NCBI GenBank assembly: GCA_021789555.1
Contig: JAJYJK010000005.1
Coordinates: forward strand, 1 to 64,000
Reading direction: 5' to 3'
DNA from: Nitrospirota bacterium
GTDB lineage: Bacteria; Nitrospirota; Thermodesulfovibrionia; Thermodesulfovibrionales; JdFR-88
DNA length: 64,000 nt
Shown here: piece after piece, positions 31,863 through 40,952 of the stretch
How positions within the stretch are numbered: the first letter of the stretch is position 1
How the letters are laid out: each line of letters opens with the position of its first letter
Position numbers and translations under genes: made by a program
The notes under the pieces: model-generated
What the model saw: the letters and a program-made list of their open reading frames with translations, nothing else
Database searches by the model: none
What the model was told of the DNA's origin: nothing

Positions 31863-34800
31863 ATTTTTTTTGCTTTTCCCGGCGAGCCTGTTTTGCAGCT
31901 TGTCGAAGTAGATATAGATGACCGGCGTGATATAGAGCGTTATCATCTGCGAGAAGACCAGCCCGCCCACCACCGCGAGCCCCAGGGGGCGGCGGGAGCC
32001 GGCCCCCGCCCCAAAGCCGATGGCTATGGGCAGCGTGCCCAGCAGGGCGGCCATCGTTGTCATCATTATCGGGCGGAAACGTATCAGGCACCCCTGGTAA
32101 ATGGCCTCTGCGGGGGATTTTCCCTCGTTTCTCTCGGCGTCGAGGGCGAAGTCTATCATCATGATCGCGTTTTTCTTCACTATCCCTATGAGCATTATTA
32201 TGCCCACAAAGGCGTAGATGTTCAGGTCCATATGAAACAGATAAAGCGTCAAAAGCGCGCCGAAACCCGCCGCTGGAAGCCCCGAGAGTATCGTAAGCGG
32301 ATGGATGTAGCTCTCGTAGAGGATCCCGAGGACTATGTAGATTACGAGTATTGCGACGACAAGCAGGATGCCAAGCCCCCTGATGGAGGACTCGAACGCC
32401 TGCGCCGTCCCCTGGAAACTGGTCGTGACGGTGGGTGGTATCATTTGGGCGGCAAGTTTTTTCACCTTCGCAACCGCATCGCCCAGGGCCACACCCGGTT
32501 TCAGGTTGAACGAGATGGTCACGGCCGGTATCTGGCCTATGTGGTTTATGGTGAGGGGGCCAACATCCTGGCTGAGGCCTGCCACCGTGTTCAGGGGAAC
32601 AAGCTTCCCGGATGAGGAGCGCACGTAGAGCAGGGAGAGGGACTCGGGTTTCATCTGGTAGCCGGGCTCAAGCTCCATTATGACCTTGTATTCGTTATTG
32701 GGGGCGTAGATGGTCGATATCTGCCTGGAGCCGTAAGCGGTGTAAAGGGCGTCTTCAATATCATTTGCGCTTATCCCCAGGGAGGAGGCCTTGTCCCGGT
32801 CGATTTTCACGTTTACCTGGGGGTTTGAAATCTCCAGGTCGCTTGTGACGTCCTGCAGTCCCGGGATGTCCTTCATTTTGGCCTCGAGCTGCGGGACTAT
32901 GCTGTAGAGAAGGCCGGTGTCCGGGCTCTGGAGGGCGAACTGGTACTGGCTTTTTGTAAGCGTGCCGCCTATGCGGATCGGGGGCAGGTTCTGCATGAAG
33001 ACGTCTATCCCCGGCACCACGGCCAGCTTTGGCCGGAGCTGCTGGATTATCTGATCGGCGCCCGGGCGTTCATTACGGGGTTTCAGGCGCATGAACATGC
33101 GGCCCTGGTTCTCGGCGATGCTGATGCCGCTTGGGCCTATGGCGGACATGAACGCCTCGATATCGGGGTCCTTTTCCACTATATCCATGAGGGCATGCTG
33201 GTGTTTTTTCATCGAGTCAAAGGATATGCCCTGGGTGGCCTCCGTGAAGGCGAATATCTGGCCCGTGTCCTCGCTGGGGAGAAAACCCTTGGGCATCATC
33301 TTGAAGAAATACAGGGTCAAAACCAGCAGCGCTACCCAGAGTGCAAAGACCGTTCTTTTATGCCGCAGGACCCATTTAAGGCTCCAGTCGTAAGCGCTTA
33401 ACATCCAGGTAAATACCCGCTCCGAGGCGTTGTAGATGCGCCCGTGGCGGATTTCGGATGCGGGTTTCAGGATACGGCTCGCGAGCATGGGGGTGAGCGA
33501 GAGCGATACCAACCCGGAGATGAGGACCGCGATGCTTATCGTGACCGCGAACTCGTGAAGGAGCCTGCCCATTATGCCGCCCATGAAGAGCACCGGGATG
33601 AAGACCGCAACCAGCGCCATCGTCATCGACACTATCGTAAAGCCTATTTCCTTCGAGCCGTTAAGGGCGGCCTCCATTACGCCCTCTCCGTGCTCGCTGT
33701 GGCGCACGATGTTTTCGAGCATGACGATGGCGTCGTCCACGACGAACCCCACAGAGAGCGTCAGGGCCATGAGGGAGAGGTTGTCGAGGCTGTAGCCCAG
33801 CAGGTACATGACCACGAAGGTGCCGATTATCGACATCGGAAGCGCGAGACTGGGGATGATGGTGGCTGACACGTTCCTGAGGAAAAGGAATATGACCATC
33901 ACGACCAGGCAGAGGGCGATAAAGAGCGTGAGCTGCACGTCGTTTACAGAGTCCCTTATCGAGGCGGAGCGGTCATAGAGGACGTGCACCTCGACGGAGG
34001 CCGGTATCTGCGCCCTTAGCTGCGGCAGGAGCGCCTTTATCGAATTCACCACCTCCACCGTGTTCGTGCCGGGCTGGCGCTGGATGGCAAGCACGATGGC
34101 GCGCCGGCCGTCGTACCAGCTTGCTATCTTGTCGTTTTCGACGCTGTCGAACACGTCGCCCAGCTGTCCGAGGCGCACCGGGGAGCCGTTCCTCCAGGCC
34201 ACGATGAGCGGCCTGTATGCCTTCGCGTCCGTGAGCTGGCCGGTTGCCTGCACCGTGACCGCCTTGTGCTCGCCCCAGAGGGTCCCGGTCGGCAGGTTCA
34301 CGTTGCCGTTTGCCACCGCGGACTGCACCTCGTTTATTCCTATCCCCTCGGAGGCAAGGGAATCCGGGTCAAGCTGGACGCGGACCGCGTATTTCTGCGA
34401 GCCGAATATGGAGACCTGGGCGACCCCGCTTATCATCGAGATGCGCTCGGCCATCAGGGTCTCGGCGTATTCATCGACGGTCGAGAGGGGCAGCGTGGGG
34501 GAGAGCACGGCAAGATACAAGACGGGTTGCTCCGCCGGGTTCACCTTCTGGTAGGTGGGCGGGCTGGGCATCCCCTGCGGCAGCTGGCTGGCGGCCGCGG
34601 CTATCGAGGACTGCACGTCCTGGGCGGCGGCGTCGAGGTCCCTGCTCAGGTTGAACTGGAGGGTCACCTGCGTATTGCCGAGGGCGTTTGTGGAGGTCAT
34701 CGAATCAAGGCCGGCAATCGTGGAGAACTGCCGCTCAAGCGGGGTCGCCACGGAGGAGGCCATCGTCTCCGGGCTGGCCCCGGGCAGGCTTGCCATCACC

Positions 34801-34970
34801 TGGATAGTGGGGAAATCGACGTTTGGCAGGTCGCTCACCGGCAGCAGTTTATAGCCTATTACGCCGAAAAGCAGTATGGCCGCCATGATGAGCGTGGTCG
34901 CCACCGGCCGGCGGATGAAGACCTCGGAGACGTTCTTGCCCGTGTCGGTTACAAACCTGTTTACGCTCAT
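31836..34970 (-). CDS. RND family efflux pump, inner-membrane transporter
   Basis: 1044 aa, the usual AcrB/MdtB/MdtC size with 12 transmembrane helices and two large periplasmic loops. The N-terminus FIRRPVATTLIMAAILLFGVIGYKLLPVSDLP is typical, as is the proton-relay Asp pair in GFVVDDAIVMLENI (helix 4). The second half has LIGIVKKNAIMMIDFA. It exchanges protons for drugs or other amphiphiles and exports them through the TolC-like partner. It is the last gene of the outer-membrane protein/adaptor/pump operon. The closest pattern is MdtB/MdtC; the substrate is unknown. Confidence 0.95.
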   Translation of the reverse strand: MSVNRFVTDTGKNVSEVFIRRPVATTLIMAAILLFGVIGYKLLPVSDLPNVDFPTIQVMASLPGASPETMASSVATPLERQFSTIAGLDSMTSTNALGNTQVTLQFNLSRDLDAAAQDVQSSIAAAASQLPQGMPSPPTYQKVNPAEQPVLYLAVLSPTLPLSTVDEYAETLMAERISMISGVAQVSIFGSQKYAVRVQLDPDSLASEGIGINEVQSAVANGNVNLPTGTLWGEHKAVTVQATGQLTDAKAYRPLIVAWRNGSPVRLGQLGDVFDSVENDKIASWYDGRRAIVLAIQRQPGTNTVEVVNSIKALLPQLRAQIPASVEVHVLYDRSASIRDSVNDVQLTLFIALCLVVMVIFLFLRNVSATIIPSLALPMSIIGTFVVMYLLGYSLDNLSLMALTLSVGFVVDDAIVMLENIVRHSEHGEGVMEAALNGSKEIGFTIVSMTMALVAVFIPVLFMGGIMGRLLHEFAVTISIAVLISGLVSLSLTPMLASRILKPASEIRHGRIYNASERVFTWMLSAYDWSLKWVLRHKRTVFALWVALLVLTLYFFKMMPKGFLPSEDTGQIFAFTEATQGISFDSMKKHQHALMDIVEKDPDIEAFMSAIGPSGISIAENQGRMFMRLKPRNERPGADQIIQQLRPKLAVVPGIDVFMQNLPPIRIGGTLTKSQYQFALQSPDTGLLYSIVPQLEAKMKDIPGLQDVTSDLEISNPQVNVKIDRDKASSLGISANDIEDALYTAYGSRQISTIYAPNNEYKVIMELEPGYQMKPESLSLLYVRSSSGKLVPLNTVAGLSQDVGPLTINHIGQIPAVTISFNLKPGVALGDAVAKVKKLAAQMIPPTVTTSFQGTAQAFESSIRGLGILLVVAILVIYIVLGILYESYIHPLTILSGLPAAGFGALLTLYLFHMDLNIYAFVGIIMLIGIVKKNAIMMIDFALDAERNEGKSPAEAIYQGCLIRFRPIMMTTMAALLGTLPIAIGFGAGAGSRRPLGLAVVGGLVFSQMITLYITPVIYIYFDKLQNRLAGKSKKNTPSPIETL

Positions 34971-35066
34971 CTTATCCGCGCATCGGGAGATTGCACTTTA
35001 TTATTTCCGCATTATTTCCGCTCATTTATATTCGCTCGCCCTGTCCGTCCCTCGGGCAATGCGCCA

Positions 35067-36173
35067 TTATCGGGCAACGGGGGACTTTATCGAGACCTTC
35101 CGTCCGGGGACAAGCCGCAGTTGTCCGTCCGTGACCACGCGCTCCCCGGCCGCGACCCCGTTTTTTATTATGGTGAATCTCTCATGGACGCCGTCGGTGA
35201 CAACGGGGCGGAGCGATACGGTCATGTCCGGCCGGATTATATACACGTACTGCCCCTGCTGCCCCGTCTGGACGGCCTCGGAGGGGACAAGGACCGCCCC
35301 TGGCAGAGTCGTAAGCGTGAGCGCCACGTTTACGAACTGCCCCGGCCAGAGGGAACGGTTTTGGTTCTTGAAAGTGGCCTTCAGAAGTATCGTCCCGGTG
35401 TTCGTGTCCACCTGGTTATTGATGAATGAGAGCCACCCGGTTTCGGGGGCGCCTTTGCCCTGGCCGGGGACGCTCGCCTCCACGCCGAGGCGGTCTCCCG
35501 CGCTGTATTTTTTTATGTCCGCCAGATACCGCTCCGGGACGGAAAAGCTCACGTATATGGGGTTGACCTGCTCTATGACGAGCATCGGCACGTCGTTGGC
35601 CTTCACGACGTTTCCGATCTGTATCTGTGTGCTGCCGGTGCGTCCGTCTATCGGGGAGCGGATCATGCAGTAGTCCAGTTGCACCTGTATGTTTTCTATC
35701 GCGGCCTTGTCCGCCAGCACCACCGCCGCCTGGGCGGCGGCATTCGCCCTGAGCTGGTCGTACTGCTCCCTGGGGACGTAGTCCTTGCGGACCAGGAAGG
35801 CGTACCTTTCGGCGTCCCTTTTGGCGTTTTCGGCAAGCGCCTGGTCGCGGGAGAGGTTGGCCATGGCCTGTTTCAGGGCGGCCTCGTAAGGGCGCCGGTC
35901 TATCTCGAAGAGCAGCTGGCCCTTCCTTACGAACTGCCCGTCCCTGTAATAGATTTTTACGATCTGGCCGTTCACCATCGACTTGACCTGGACGCTGTTG
36001 TATGCCTCTGCCGAGCCTATGGCGTCTATCTGGACCGGTATGGTCTTCGCCGCGGCATAGGCCGCCAGGACCGGCGCCGCCGGGCCCGGCGGCGCCGCCT
36101 TCGGCTTCGGCTGGCATGCCGCCAGGAGGACCGCCGCCGACAGTATCAGCGCGGACGCCTTCATGACCTTCAT
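35067..36173 (-). CDS. RND efflux periplasmic adaptor lipoprotein
   Basis: 368 aa, membrane-fusion protein of the MdtA/AcrA type. The signal ends in a lipobox (AAVLLAACQP), so it is anchored to the inner membrane by lipid. Then follow the barrel-sandwich hybrid (YYRDGQFVRKGQLLFEID, about residues 75-95), a helical hairpin (about 95-155), the second lipoyl half (DYCMIRSPIDGRTG) and beta-barrel domains. It bridges the pump and the outer-membrane channel. It overlaps the upstream TolC-like gene by 4 bp; 96 bp separate it from the pump gene. Confidence 0.94.
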   Translation of the reverse strand: MKVMKASALILSAAVLLAACQPKPKAAPPGPAAPVLAAYAAAKTIPVQIDAIGSAEAYNSVQVKSMVNGQIVKIYYRDGQFVRKGQLLFEIDRRPYEAALKQAMANLSRDQALAENAKRDAERYAFLVRKDYVPREQYDQLRANAAAQAAVVLADKAAIENIQVQLDYCMIRSPIDGRTGSTQIQIGNVVKANDVPMLVIEQVNPIYVSFSVPERYLADIKKYSAGDRLGVEASVPGQGKGAPETGWLSFINNQVDTNTGTILLKATFKNQNRSLWPGQFVNVALTLTTLPGAVLVPSEAVQTGQQGQYVYIIRPDMTVSLRPVVTDGVHERFTIIKNGVAAGERVVTDGQLRLVPGRKVSIKSPVAR

Positions 36174-37597
36174 CTTCCCGCACCTCCGTAAGAGTAAAGG
36201 CCCATGGCCTTTTCGAGGCTCGCCTGGGCTGTCTTGTAATCGTAAAGGGCGGCCGTATAGGAGGTCTCCGCGCCGCTGAATGTGGTGAGCGCGTCGGTGA
36301 CGTCCAGGGGGCTGCCCACCCCGTATTTGTACATGCCGGTTGCGACGTCCAGGTTTTCCCTGGCCTGCTGTACGGTCAACTGTGCTGTTTGCACCCTGTC
36401 TTGCGCCGCCTTGAGGTTCAGATAACCGGTCTGCACTTCCAGATAGATGCCCTGTTGCAATGCCTGCTCGTTTGCCCTGGCCACATTGAGGTTTTCGCGG
36501 GCCTGTATCAACTGGTATTTTGTCTGGAAACCGCTGAAGAACGGGAAACTCAGGGTCACGCCTGCCGTCCAGTAACTGTCAAGCGGCAGCCTGTCTCCCG
36601 TATACCCGTAGCTTGCAGCGCCCGAAAGAGTAGGGTAGTAGCCGGTCTTGACGAGGTTAATGGATTCACGCGCGGAGCCCTCACGGAAGAGCAGGGATTT
36701 CAGGTCCGGGCGGTTTTTGTATGCCCTGGCGAGCGCCTCCGGAAACGTGATCTCGTATTTGCTGAAGGCGAGGCTCTCGGCGACGTTATACGCCGGGGCG
36801 CGGGGCACCCCCATCACGTTGTTCAGATTGGCCAGGGCGACGTCGGCGGCATTCCTGGCCACAATCAGGTTTAACTTGGCGTTACTTAAATTGACCTGGG
36901 CCTGGGTCACATCGAACCTCGGTTTTATCCCTGCCGTGTGAAAGGCGATTGCCTGTCTTAAATGCTGCTCGAACTGGTCCACCACCATCCCAGCCACATT
37001 TAGGTTCCTCCGGGCCCCCAGCAGGCCGTAGTATGCCTGCTTCACCTGCAGGACGACACTCTCTCTGACGTCCTGGAGGTCCTCTTCCGAGGAGCTGAAA
37101 TTGTATTTTTGCACCCTTACGTTGTCCGCGGTCTTGCCGAAATCCCAGATGTCCTGCGAGATGGAGGCCGCGGTTGTAAGCCCGCTGAGGGCGAACCTTC
37201 CCGTCTGGCCGGTTGTGGCGATATTGTGGTTTGTAATGGAGTACTGTTGCTGGGCGACGGAGAGGCTGCCCTGGGGGTAGTAGCTGGATTTCGCCTGCCC
37301 GATCAGGCTCTCGTTTGCGCGGGCCGTGCCCGTGGCGGCCTGGATGGCCGGGTTTAACTTAAGGGCTATATCCACCGCTTTTTCCAAATCCAGGGTCTCG
37401 CCGGCCTCAATCGGCTGCGGCCCGCTGAAGGCCATCGCCCCGGCGTTGCCGGCAGGCGGCTTCTCCCGCACGGGAGTCCCCCCCTGGGCGCGGTCCTTAT
37501 TGGGCGACTCCCCCCATGCGGCGACAGGCAGCGCAAGTGAGACCATGACCATAACAGATAAAAAAACAGGCAACGACAGACCGTTGACCTTCCCCAA
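36170..37597 (-). CDS. TolC-family outer-membrane efflux protein
   Basis: About 475 aa with a signal peptide (LPVFLSVMVMVSLALPVAAWG). Two repeated OEP halves are seen: about residues 50-250 (ALKLNPAIQAATGTARANESLIGQAKSS) and about 265-470 (ALARAYKNRPDLKSLLF). It forms the outer-membrane channel of the tripartite pump. I prefer the TTG at 37597, with GGAG 7 nt upstream; the track's GTG at 37603 is only 1 nt after that GGAG. It is the first gene of the operon. Confidence 0.92.
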   Translation of the reverse strand: MGKVNGLSLPVFLSVMVMVSLALPVAAWGESPNKDRAQGGTPVREKPPAGNAGAMAFSGPQPIEAGETLDLEKAVDIALKLNPAIQAATGTARANESLIGQAKSSYYPQGSLSVAQQQYSITNHNIATTGQTGRFALSGLTTAASISQDIWDFGKTADNVRVQKYNFSSSEEDLQDVRESVVLQVKQAYYGLLGARRNLNVAGMVVDQFEQHLRQAIAFHTAGIKPRFDVTQAQVNLSNAKLNLIVARNAADVALANLNNVMGVPRAPAYNVAESLAFSKYEITFPEALARAYKNRPDLKSLLFREGSARESINLVKTGYYPTLSGAASYGYTGDRLPLDSYWTAGVTLSFPFFSGFQTKYQLIQARENLNVARANEQALQQGIYLEVQTGYLNLKAAQDRVQTAQLTVQQARENLDVATGMYKYGVGSPLDVTDALTTFSGAETSYTAALYDYKTAQASLEKAMGLYSYGGAGR

Positions 37598-37618
37598 ATG
37601 CACACTCCATCAATTGTT

Positions 37619-37652
37619 TATTAATATACGTTAGTGCTTACTTACTTTAACA
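37619..37652. promoter_or_regulatory. Operator-like partial palindrome before the efflux operon
   Basis: TTAGTGCTTACTTA (about 37631-37644) has the symmetric core TNAGT-N4-ACTNA and overlaps the AT-rich promoter zone of the efflux operon. Repressors of RND pumps (TetR family) often bind such sites, but no regulator gene is adjacent. Confidence 0.3.
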
Positions 37653-37740
37653 ATCCGCGCGCGCCAAAGTCAATTGGAGATGCCCCCGGCAGGGCCGCGC
37701 GGGGGGCCGCCCGCCGGTCATATGCTGTATTATAAAGAAA

Positions 37741-38727
37741 ATGCGGAAGCTGAAGAAAGTGGCGATAACGATTGGGGAGCCCGGCGGCGTCGGACCGGAG
37801 GTGGCCTTGAAGGCCGCGGCAAGCCGGCGGGTGCGCTCCATCTGCGCCCCCATCCTGATAGGAGACAGTGCCCCCATCGGGAAGGCACTGGACCTGCTCG
37901 CGCTGCCCTTTGCCCTGAAAGCCATTGCCGGCCCCGGGGAAAGCAGGCCGGCCGCGGGGGTCATCGAGTTTGTCCCGATGGGACTTATCGGGCGGAATTT
38001 CAAGAGGGGCGGGCCCACGGCGGAGGGGGGCAGGGCCTGCTACGAATACATAAAAAAGGCGGCCGGGCTTGCGCTGGACGGCGAGCTGCACGCCATCTGC
38101 ACTGCGCCCATATCAAAGGAGGCCCTGAGGATGGCGGGGGTCCCGTATCCGGGGCATACGGAGATGCTTGCGGAGCTTACGGGCGCGCGAAGATTCGCCA
38201 TGATGCTCATCGGCGGGCCGCTGAGGGTCCTGCTTGTGACCACTCACCATGCGATAAAGGATGTCCCCGGCCTCATAACGAAGAAGGCCGTCCTCGAGAA
38301 GATATCGCTTGCCGCGAAGGCCGCAGGGATGCTCGGGATAGACGGGCCGAGAATCGCCGTGTGCGGCCTCAACCCGCACGCCGGGGAGGCCGGGCTCTTC
38401 GGCATGGAGGAGGTCACGGAGATAGCCCCCGCCGTGCGTCTTGCAAGGAGAAGGGGCATCGATGTGACCGGCCCCGTTTCGGCGGACGCCCTCTTTCGCA
38501 AGGCCTTCACGGGCGAGGTGGACATCGTCGTCGCCATGTATCATGACCAGGGGCTTGTCCCCCTGAAGATGATCGCATTTGAGCGCGGCGTGAACGTGAC
38601 GGTGGGGCTGCCCATCATAAGGACCTCGCCGGACCACGGGACGGCCTACGATATCGCGTGGAGCGGCAGGGCGGACCCCGCCAGCATGATCGAGGCGGTC
38701 AGGACCGCGCTTTCCCTCAGACTGTAG
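37741..38727 (+). CDS. pdxA: 4-hydroxythreonine-4-phosphate dehydrogenase
   Basis: 328 aa. It oxidises 4-phosphohydroxy-L-threonine in pyridoxal 5'-phosphate synthesis (DXP-dependent route). Family features are ITIGEPGGVGPEVALKA, GHTEMLAELTG and the divalent-metal histidines in TTHHAIKDVPG and YHDQGLVPLKMIAF. The C-terminal region RTSPDHGTAYDIAW is also typical. TATTAT ends 7 nt before the ATG and there is no Shine-Dalgarno. The 3' end overlaps the convergent yidC gene by 11 bp. Confidence 0.97.
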   Translation: MRKLKKVAITIGEPGGVGPEVALKAAASRRVRSICAPILIGDSAPIGKALDLLALPFALKAIAGPGESRPAAGVIEFVPMGLIGRNFKRGGPTAEGGRACYEYIKKAAGLALDGELHAICTAPISKEALRMAGVPYPGHTEMLAELTGARRFAMMLIGGPLRVLLVTTHHAIKDVPGLITKKAVLEKISLAAKAAGMLGIDGPRIAVCGLNPHAGEAGLFGMEEVTEIAPAVRLARRRGIDVTGPVSADALFRKAFTGEVDIVVAMYHDQGLVPLKMIAFERGVNVTVGLPIIRTSPDHGTAYDIAWSGRADPASMIEAVRTALSLRL

Positions 38728-40264
38728 CTTTTTTGTTTATATAGGCCTGCTGGGCTATGGAGAGCAGGTTGTTTACCAGCCAGTAGAGCACCAGGCCCGA
38801 GGCGAAGTTCATGAACATCACCGTGAAGATTATGGGCATGAACATCATGAGTTTCTGCTGGGCCGGGTTGCCCGGGGCCGTGGGAGTCATCTTCTGCTGG
38901 ACAAGCATGGTGACGCCCATTATGATGGGCAGCACGTAGTAGGGGTCCTTCTGCGAAAGGTCGGTTATCCAGAGGACAAAGGGCGCGCCCCTCAGTGCGA
39001 TGGCAACCAGCAGCACCTTGTAGAGCGCGAAGAATACCGGTATCTGCAAAAGCATCGGCAGACATCCGCCCATCGGGTTTACCTTGTGTTTCTTGTAGAG
39101 GTCCATCATCTCTTTTTGCATCCGCTGGGGGTCTTTCTTGTACTTCTGTCTTATCTCCTGCATCTGGGGCTGGAGGCCCTGGAGCTTTTTCATCGATTTC
39201 TGCCCCTTGGCCACTATGGGCAGGAAAGGGACCCTTATGAGGATGGTCAGAAGGACGATAGACCAGCCGTAATTGCCGACAGCCGAATGTATGAGTTTCA
39301 GCAGCCAGAATATCGGCCGCGAGATGATGGAGAAAAACCCGAAATCCACGATGTATTCGAGCCCCGAGCCCAGGGCCTTCAGTTTCTCCTGGCTCTTTGG
39401 GCCCGCGTAAAGTATAAACTCCTCGACCGTCGGGTTCTTTGCCGCAAAGGAGATGACCGGCCTTCCGTCTTGCAGGGATGCCCTGGCCTCCGCCATTTTG
39501 GACTTGGGGAGGAGCGCCGCACAGAAGTACTTGTCTTCCTGGGCTATCCACTTTACGTCTTCCGTGTAGGAGAGTGCGCCGCCCTTGAGCTTCTTCGGAT
39601 TCACCTCTATCCTGTCTGAGCCTGAAAGCAGGACGGGCCCCGTATGTACGCCGCGGACCCCCGGCTCATAGATGCCGAAGTCCGGACCGATGGTTATGTT
39701 GTAATTGGGGAACCCCCGGACCTCGTCCCTGATGTCCACCCAGTACTTGCCGTTTCTGAAGGTGTAGGTCCTCTTTATGGATATCGGGCCCTGGGAGTAC
39801 TCGAATACAAGACTGCCCTCGGGGTGCGAACTGTCCAGTCGGAGATTGCCGCCCGATACGCTGAAATTCAGGTGCGCGGCCTCGAAATCGGAAGAGCCGA
39901 TGGCGAGGGCGGGCGGAAAGACGGGCGCGGCGCCCGGCTTCAGTATCGCGACATTCTGGTTTTTGGTCTCCTTCGTGTCGCCCTTGTATTTTTTGAGCAC
40001 CCACTGAGTCGGCACGCCCCCGACGCTCGAAAAGGTGGCGGCATACTGGTCCGTCTCAACGCTTATCGTCTTTTCCGGGGCGGCGGGGGACGGCGACACG
40101 GGCGGGGCAATCCGCACCGGCCCCTGGGGTTGCGCGGGGAGGGTTGCCGCGGGCTTGCCGGCCGGCGCCTGCCCGACCGGAACGGGTTTGGGCGCAAGGA
40201 AATACTGATAGAGCAGCAGCACCCCGATTGAAAGCACGATTGCAAGGACAGCCTTTTTATCCAC
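38717..40264 (-). CDS. yidC: Membrane protein insertase YidC (Gram-negative form)
   Basis: 515 aa. An N-terminal signal anchor (about residues 5-22) is followed by a Pro/Ala linker and a large periplasmic beta domain (about 55-330). The conserved five-helix core has the key Arg in LLTILIRVPFLPIVAKGQKSMKKLQGLQPQMQ and the LPMLLQIPVFFALY segment. It inserts and folds inner-membrane proteins with or without SecYEG. The start is GTG. It lies 86 bp downstream of yidD in the rpmH-yidD-yidC order. The large P1 domain confirms a diderm. Confidence 0.97.
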   Translation of the reverse strand: MDKKAVLAIVLSIGVLLLYQYFLAPKPVPVGQAPAGKPAATLPAQPQGPVRIAPPVSPSPAAPEKTISVETDQYAATFSSVGGVPTQWVLKKYKGDTKETKNQNVAILKPGAAPVFPPALAIGSSDFEAAHLNFSVSGGNLRLDSSHPEGSLVFEYSQGPISIKRTYTFRNGKYWVDIRDEVRGFPNYNITIGPDFGIYEPGVRGVHTGPVLLSGSDRIEVNPKKLKGGALSYTEDVKWIAQEDKYFCAALLPKSKMAEARASLQDGRPVISFAAKNPTVEEFILYAGPKSQEKLKALGSGLEYIVDFGFFSIISRPIFWLLKLIHSAVGNYGWSIVLLTILIRVPFLPIVAKGQKSMKKLQGLQPQMQEIRQKYKKDPQRMQKEMMDLYKKHKVNPMGGCLPMLLQIPVFFALYKVLLVAIALRGAPFVLWITDLSQKDPYYVLPIIMGVTMLVQQKMTPTAPGNPAQQKLMMFMPIIFTVMFMNFASGLVLYWLVNNLLSIAQQAYINKKATV

Positions 40265-40350
40265 TTCCGCCGGTTTCTCCTAGAGAACGGTCAGTTTGTA
40301 AATTGCCCTGGATTTTTATTTGGCATTTTTATTTTGGCGTTTTTATTTTT

Positions 40351-40563
40351 TTATTTAACGGGGTCATAGCCGCCGGGATTGAGGGGATGGCACCTCAGGA
40401 TGCGCCGGAATCCCAGCCAGCCGCCTTTGAGCGCGCCGTAATGCCCGACCGCCTCTTTCGCGTATTCGGAGCAGGAAGGCGTAAACCGGCAGCTTGCCGG
40501 CAGAAAAGGAGACATTGCCGCCTGATAGAACCCTATCAGAAGCAGGACGAGTTTTTTGATCAT
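40351..40563 (-). CDS. yidD: Membrane protein insertion efficiency factor YidD
   Basis: 70 aa. The family core is complete: [29 protein letters not shown]...[22 protein letters not shown], with the conserved Cys and the HP-GGxDPV ending. YidD is a small membrane-associated helper of YidC. It starts just 21 bp after the rpmH stop, directly, without the rnpA gene that normally separates them. Confidence 0.97.
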   Translation of the reverse strand: MIKKLVLLLIGFYQAAMSPFLPASCRFTPSCSEYAKEAVGHYGALKGGWLGFRRILRCHPLNPGGYDPVK

Positions 40564-40584
40564 TTGAAAGGGTTTTTGGCTTAG

Positions 40585-40728
40585 CTAGACAGTAAGTCTT
40601 TTTCTGCCCTTGGCCCTTCTTCTCTTCAAGATGCCGCGGCCGCCCCTTGTGCTCATCCTCTCGAGGAAGCCCAGGTTCCTTTTTCTCCTTCTCCTGTGAG
40701 GATGGTATGTCGTATATGTTCCGCCCAT
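40585..40728 (-). CDS. rpmH: 50S ribosomal protein L34
   Basis: 47 aa, missed by the ORF track. It reads [25 protein letters not shown], then [22 protein letters not shown]. The [23 protein letters not shown] pattern is diagnostic of L34, with a slightly longer N-terminus than usual. A TTGACA/TATACT promoter ends 8 nt before the ATG, so the mRNA is nearly or fully leaderless. Confidence 0.96.
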   Translation of the reverse strand: MGGTYTTYHPHRRRRKRNLGFLERMSTRGGRGILKRRRAKGRKRLTV

Positions 40729-40736
40729 AGTCCAAA

Positions 40737-40766
40737 AGTATAGCCTTAACACCCACGCACTGTCAA
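40737..40766 (-). promoter_or_regulatory. Consensus promoter of rpmH-yidD-yidC
   Basis: On the minus strand TTGACA (40761-40766) and TATACT (40737-40742) are 18 bp apart. The -10 ends 8 nt before the rpmH ATG. Confidence 0.75.
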
Positions 40767-40779
40767 CGGAATAATTTTA

Positions 40780-40894
40780 TTCCCGCCCACCCGCCCTTTT
40801 AATGATGGGGGCTGCCGCCCCCATTACCCCCGAACGGCAAGAAAAACGGCGCACCTGCCCCCGTCCCCTCCTGGGAGGGGGTTAAGGGGTTGGG
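40780..40894. repeat. Composite repeat: family C copy 2 and family A copy 4
   Basis: TCCCGCCCACCCGCCCTTTT with a GGGGGCTGCCGCCCCC palindrome, followed by CCCCTCCTGGGAGGGG and TTAAGGGGTTGGG. It has the same order of modules as the composite repeat at 31735. It lies between the divergent rpmH and apgM genes. Confidence 0.65.
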
Positions 40895-40952
40895 ATATAA
40901 GAAAAATGGAATTCTTTTCAAACATGCTGGTTTTGGAGTAAAATGATTAATT

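Noticed and set aside
40364-40756. 130-aa ORF over rpmH/yidD as a candidate RnpA
   Set aside because: It is another frame of the rpmH and yidD genes and lacks the RNR motif of RnpA.
40255-40952. Replication origin near rpmH
   Set aside because: Only one DnaA-box-like word (TTATCCACT) inside yidC and no dnaA or dnaN; no box cluster.
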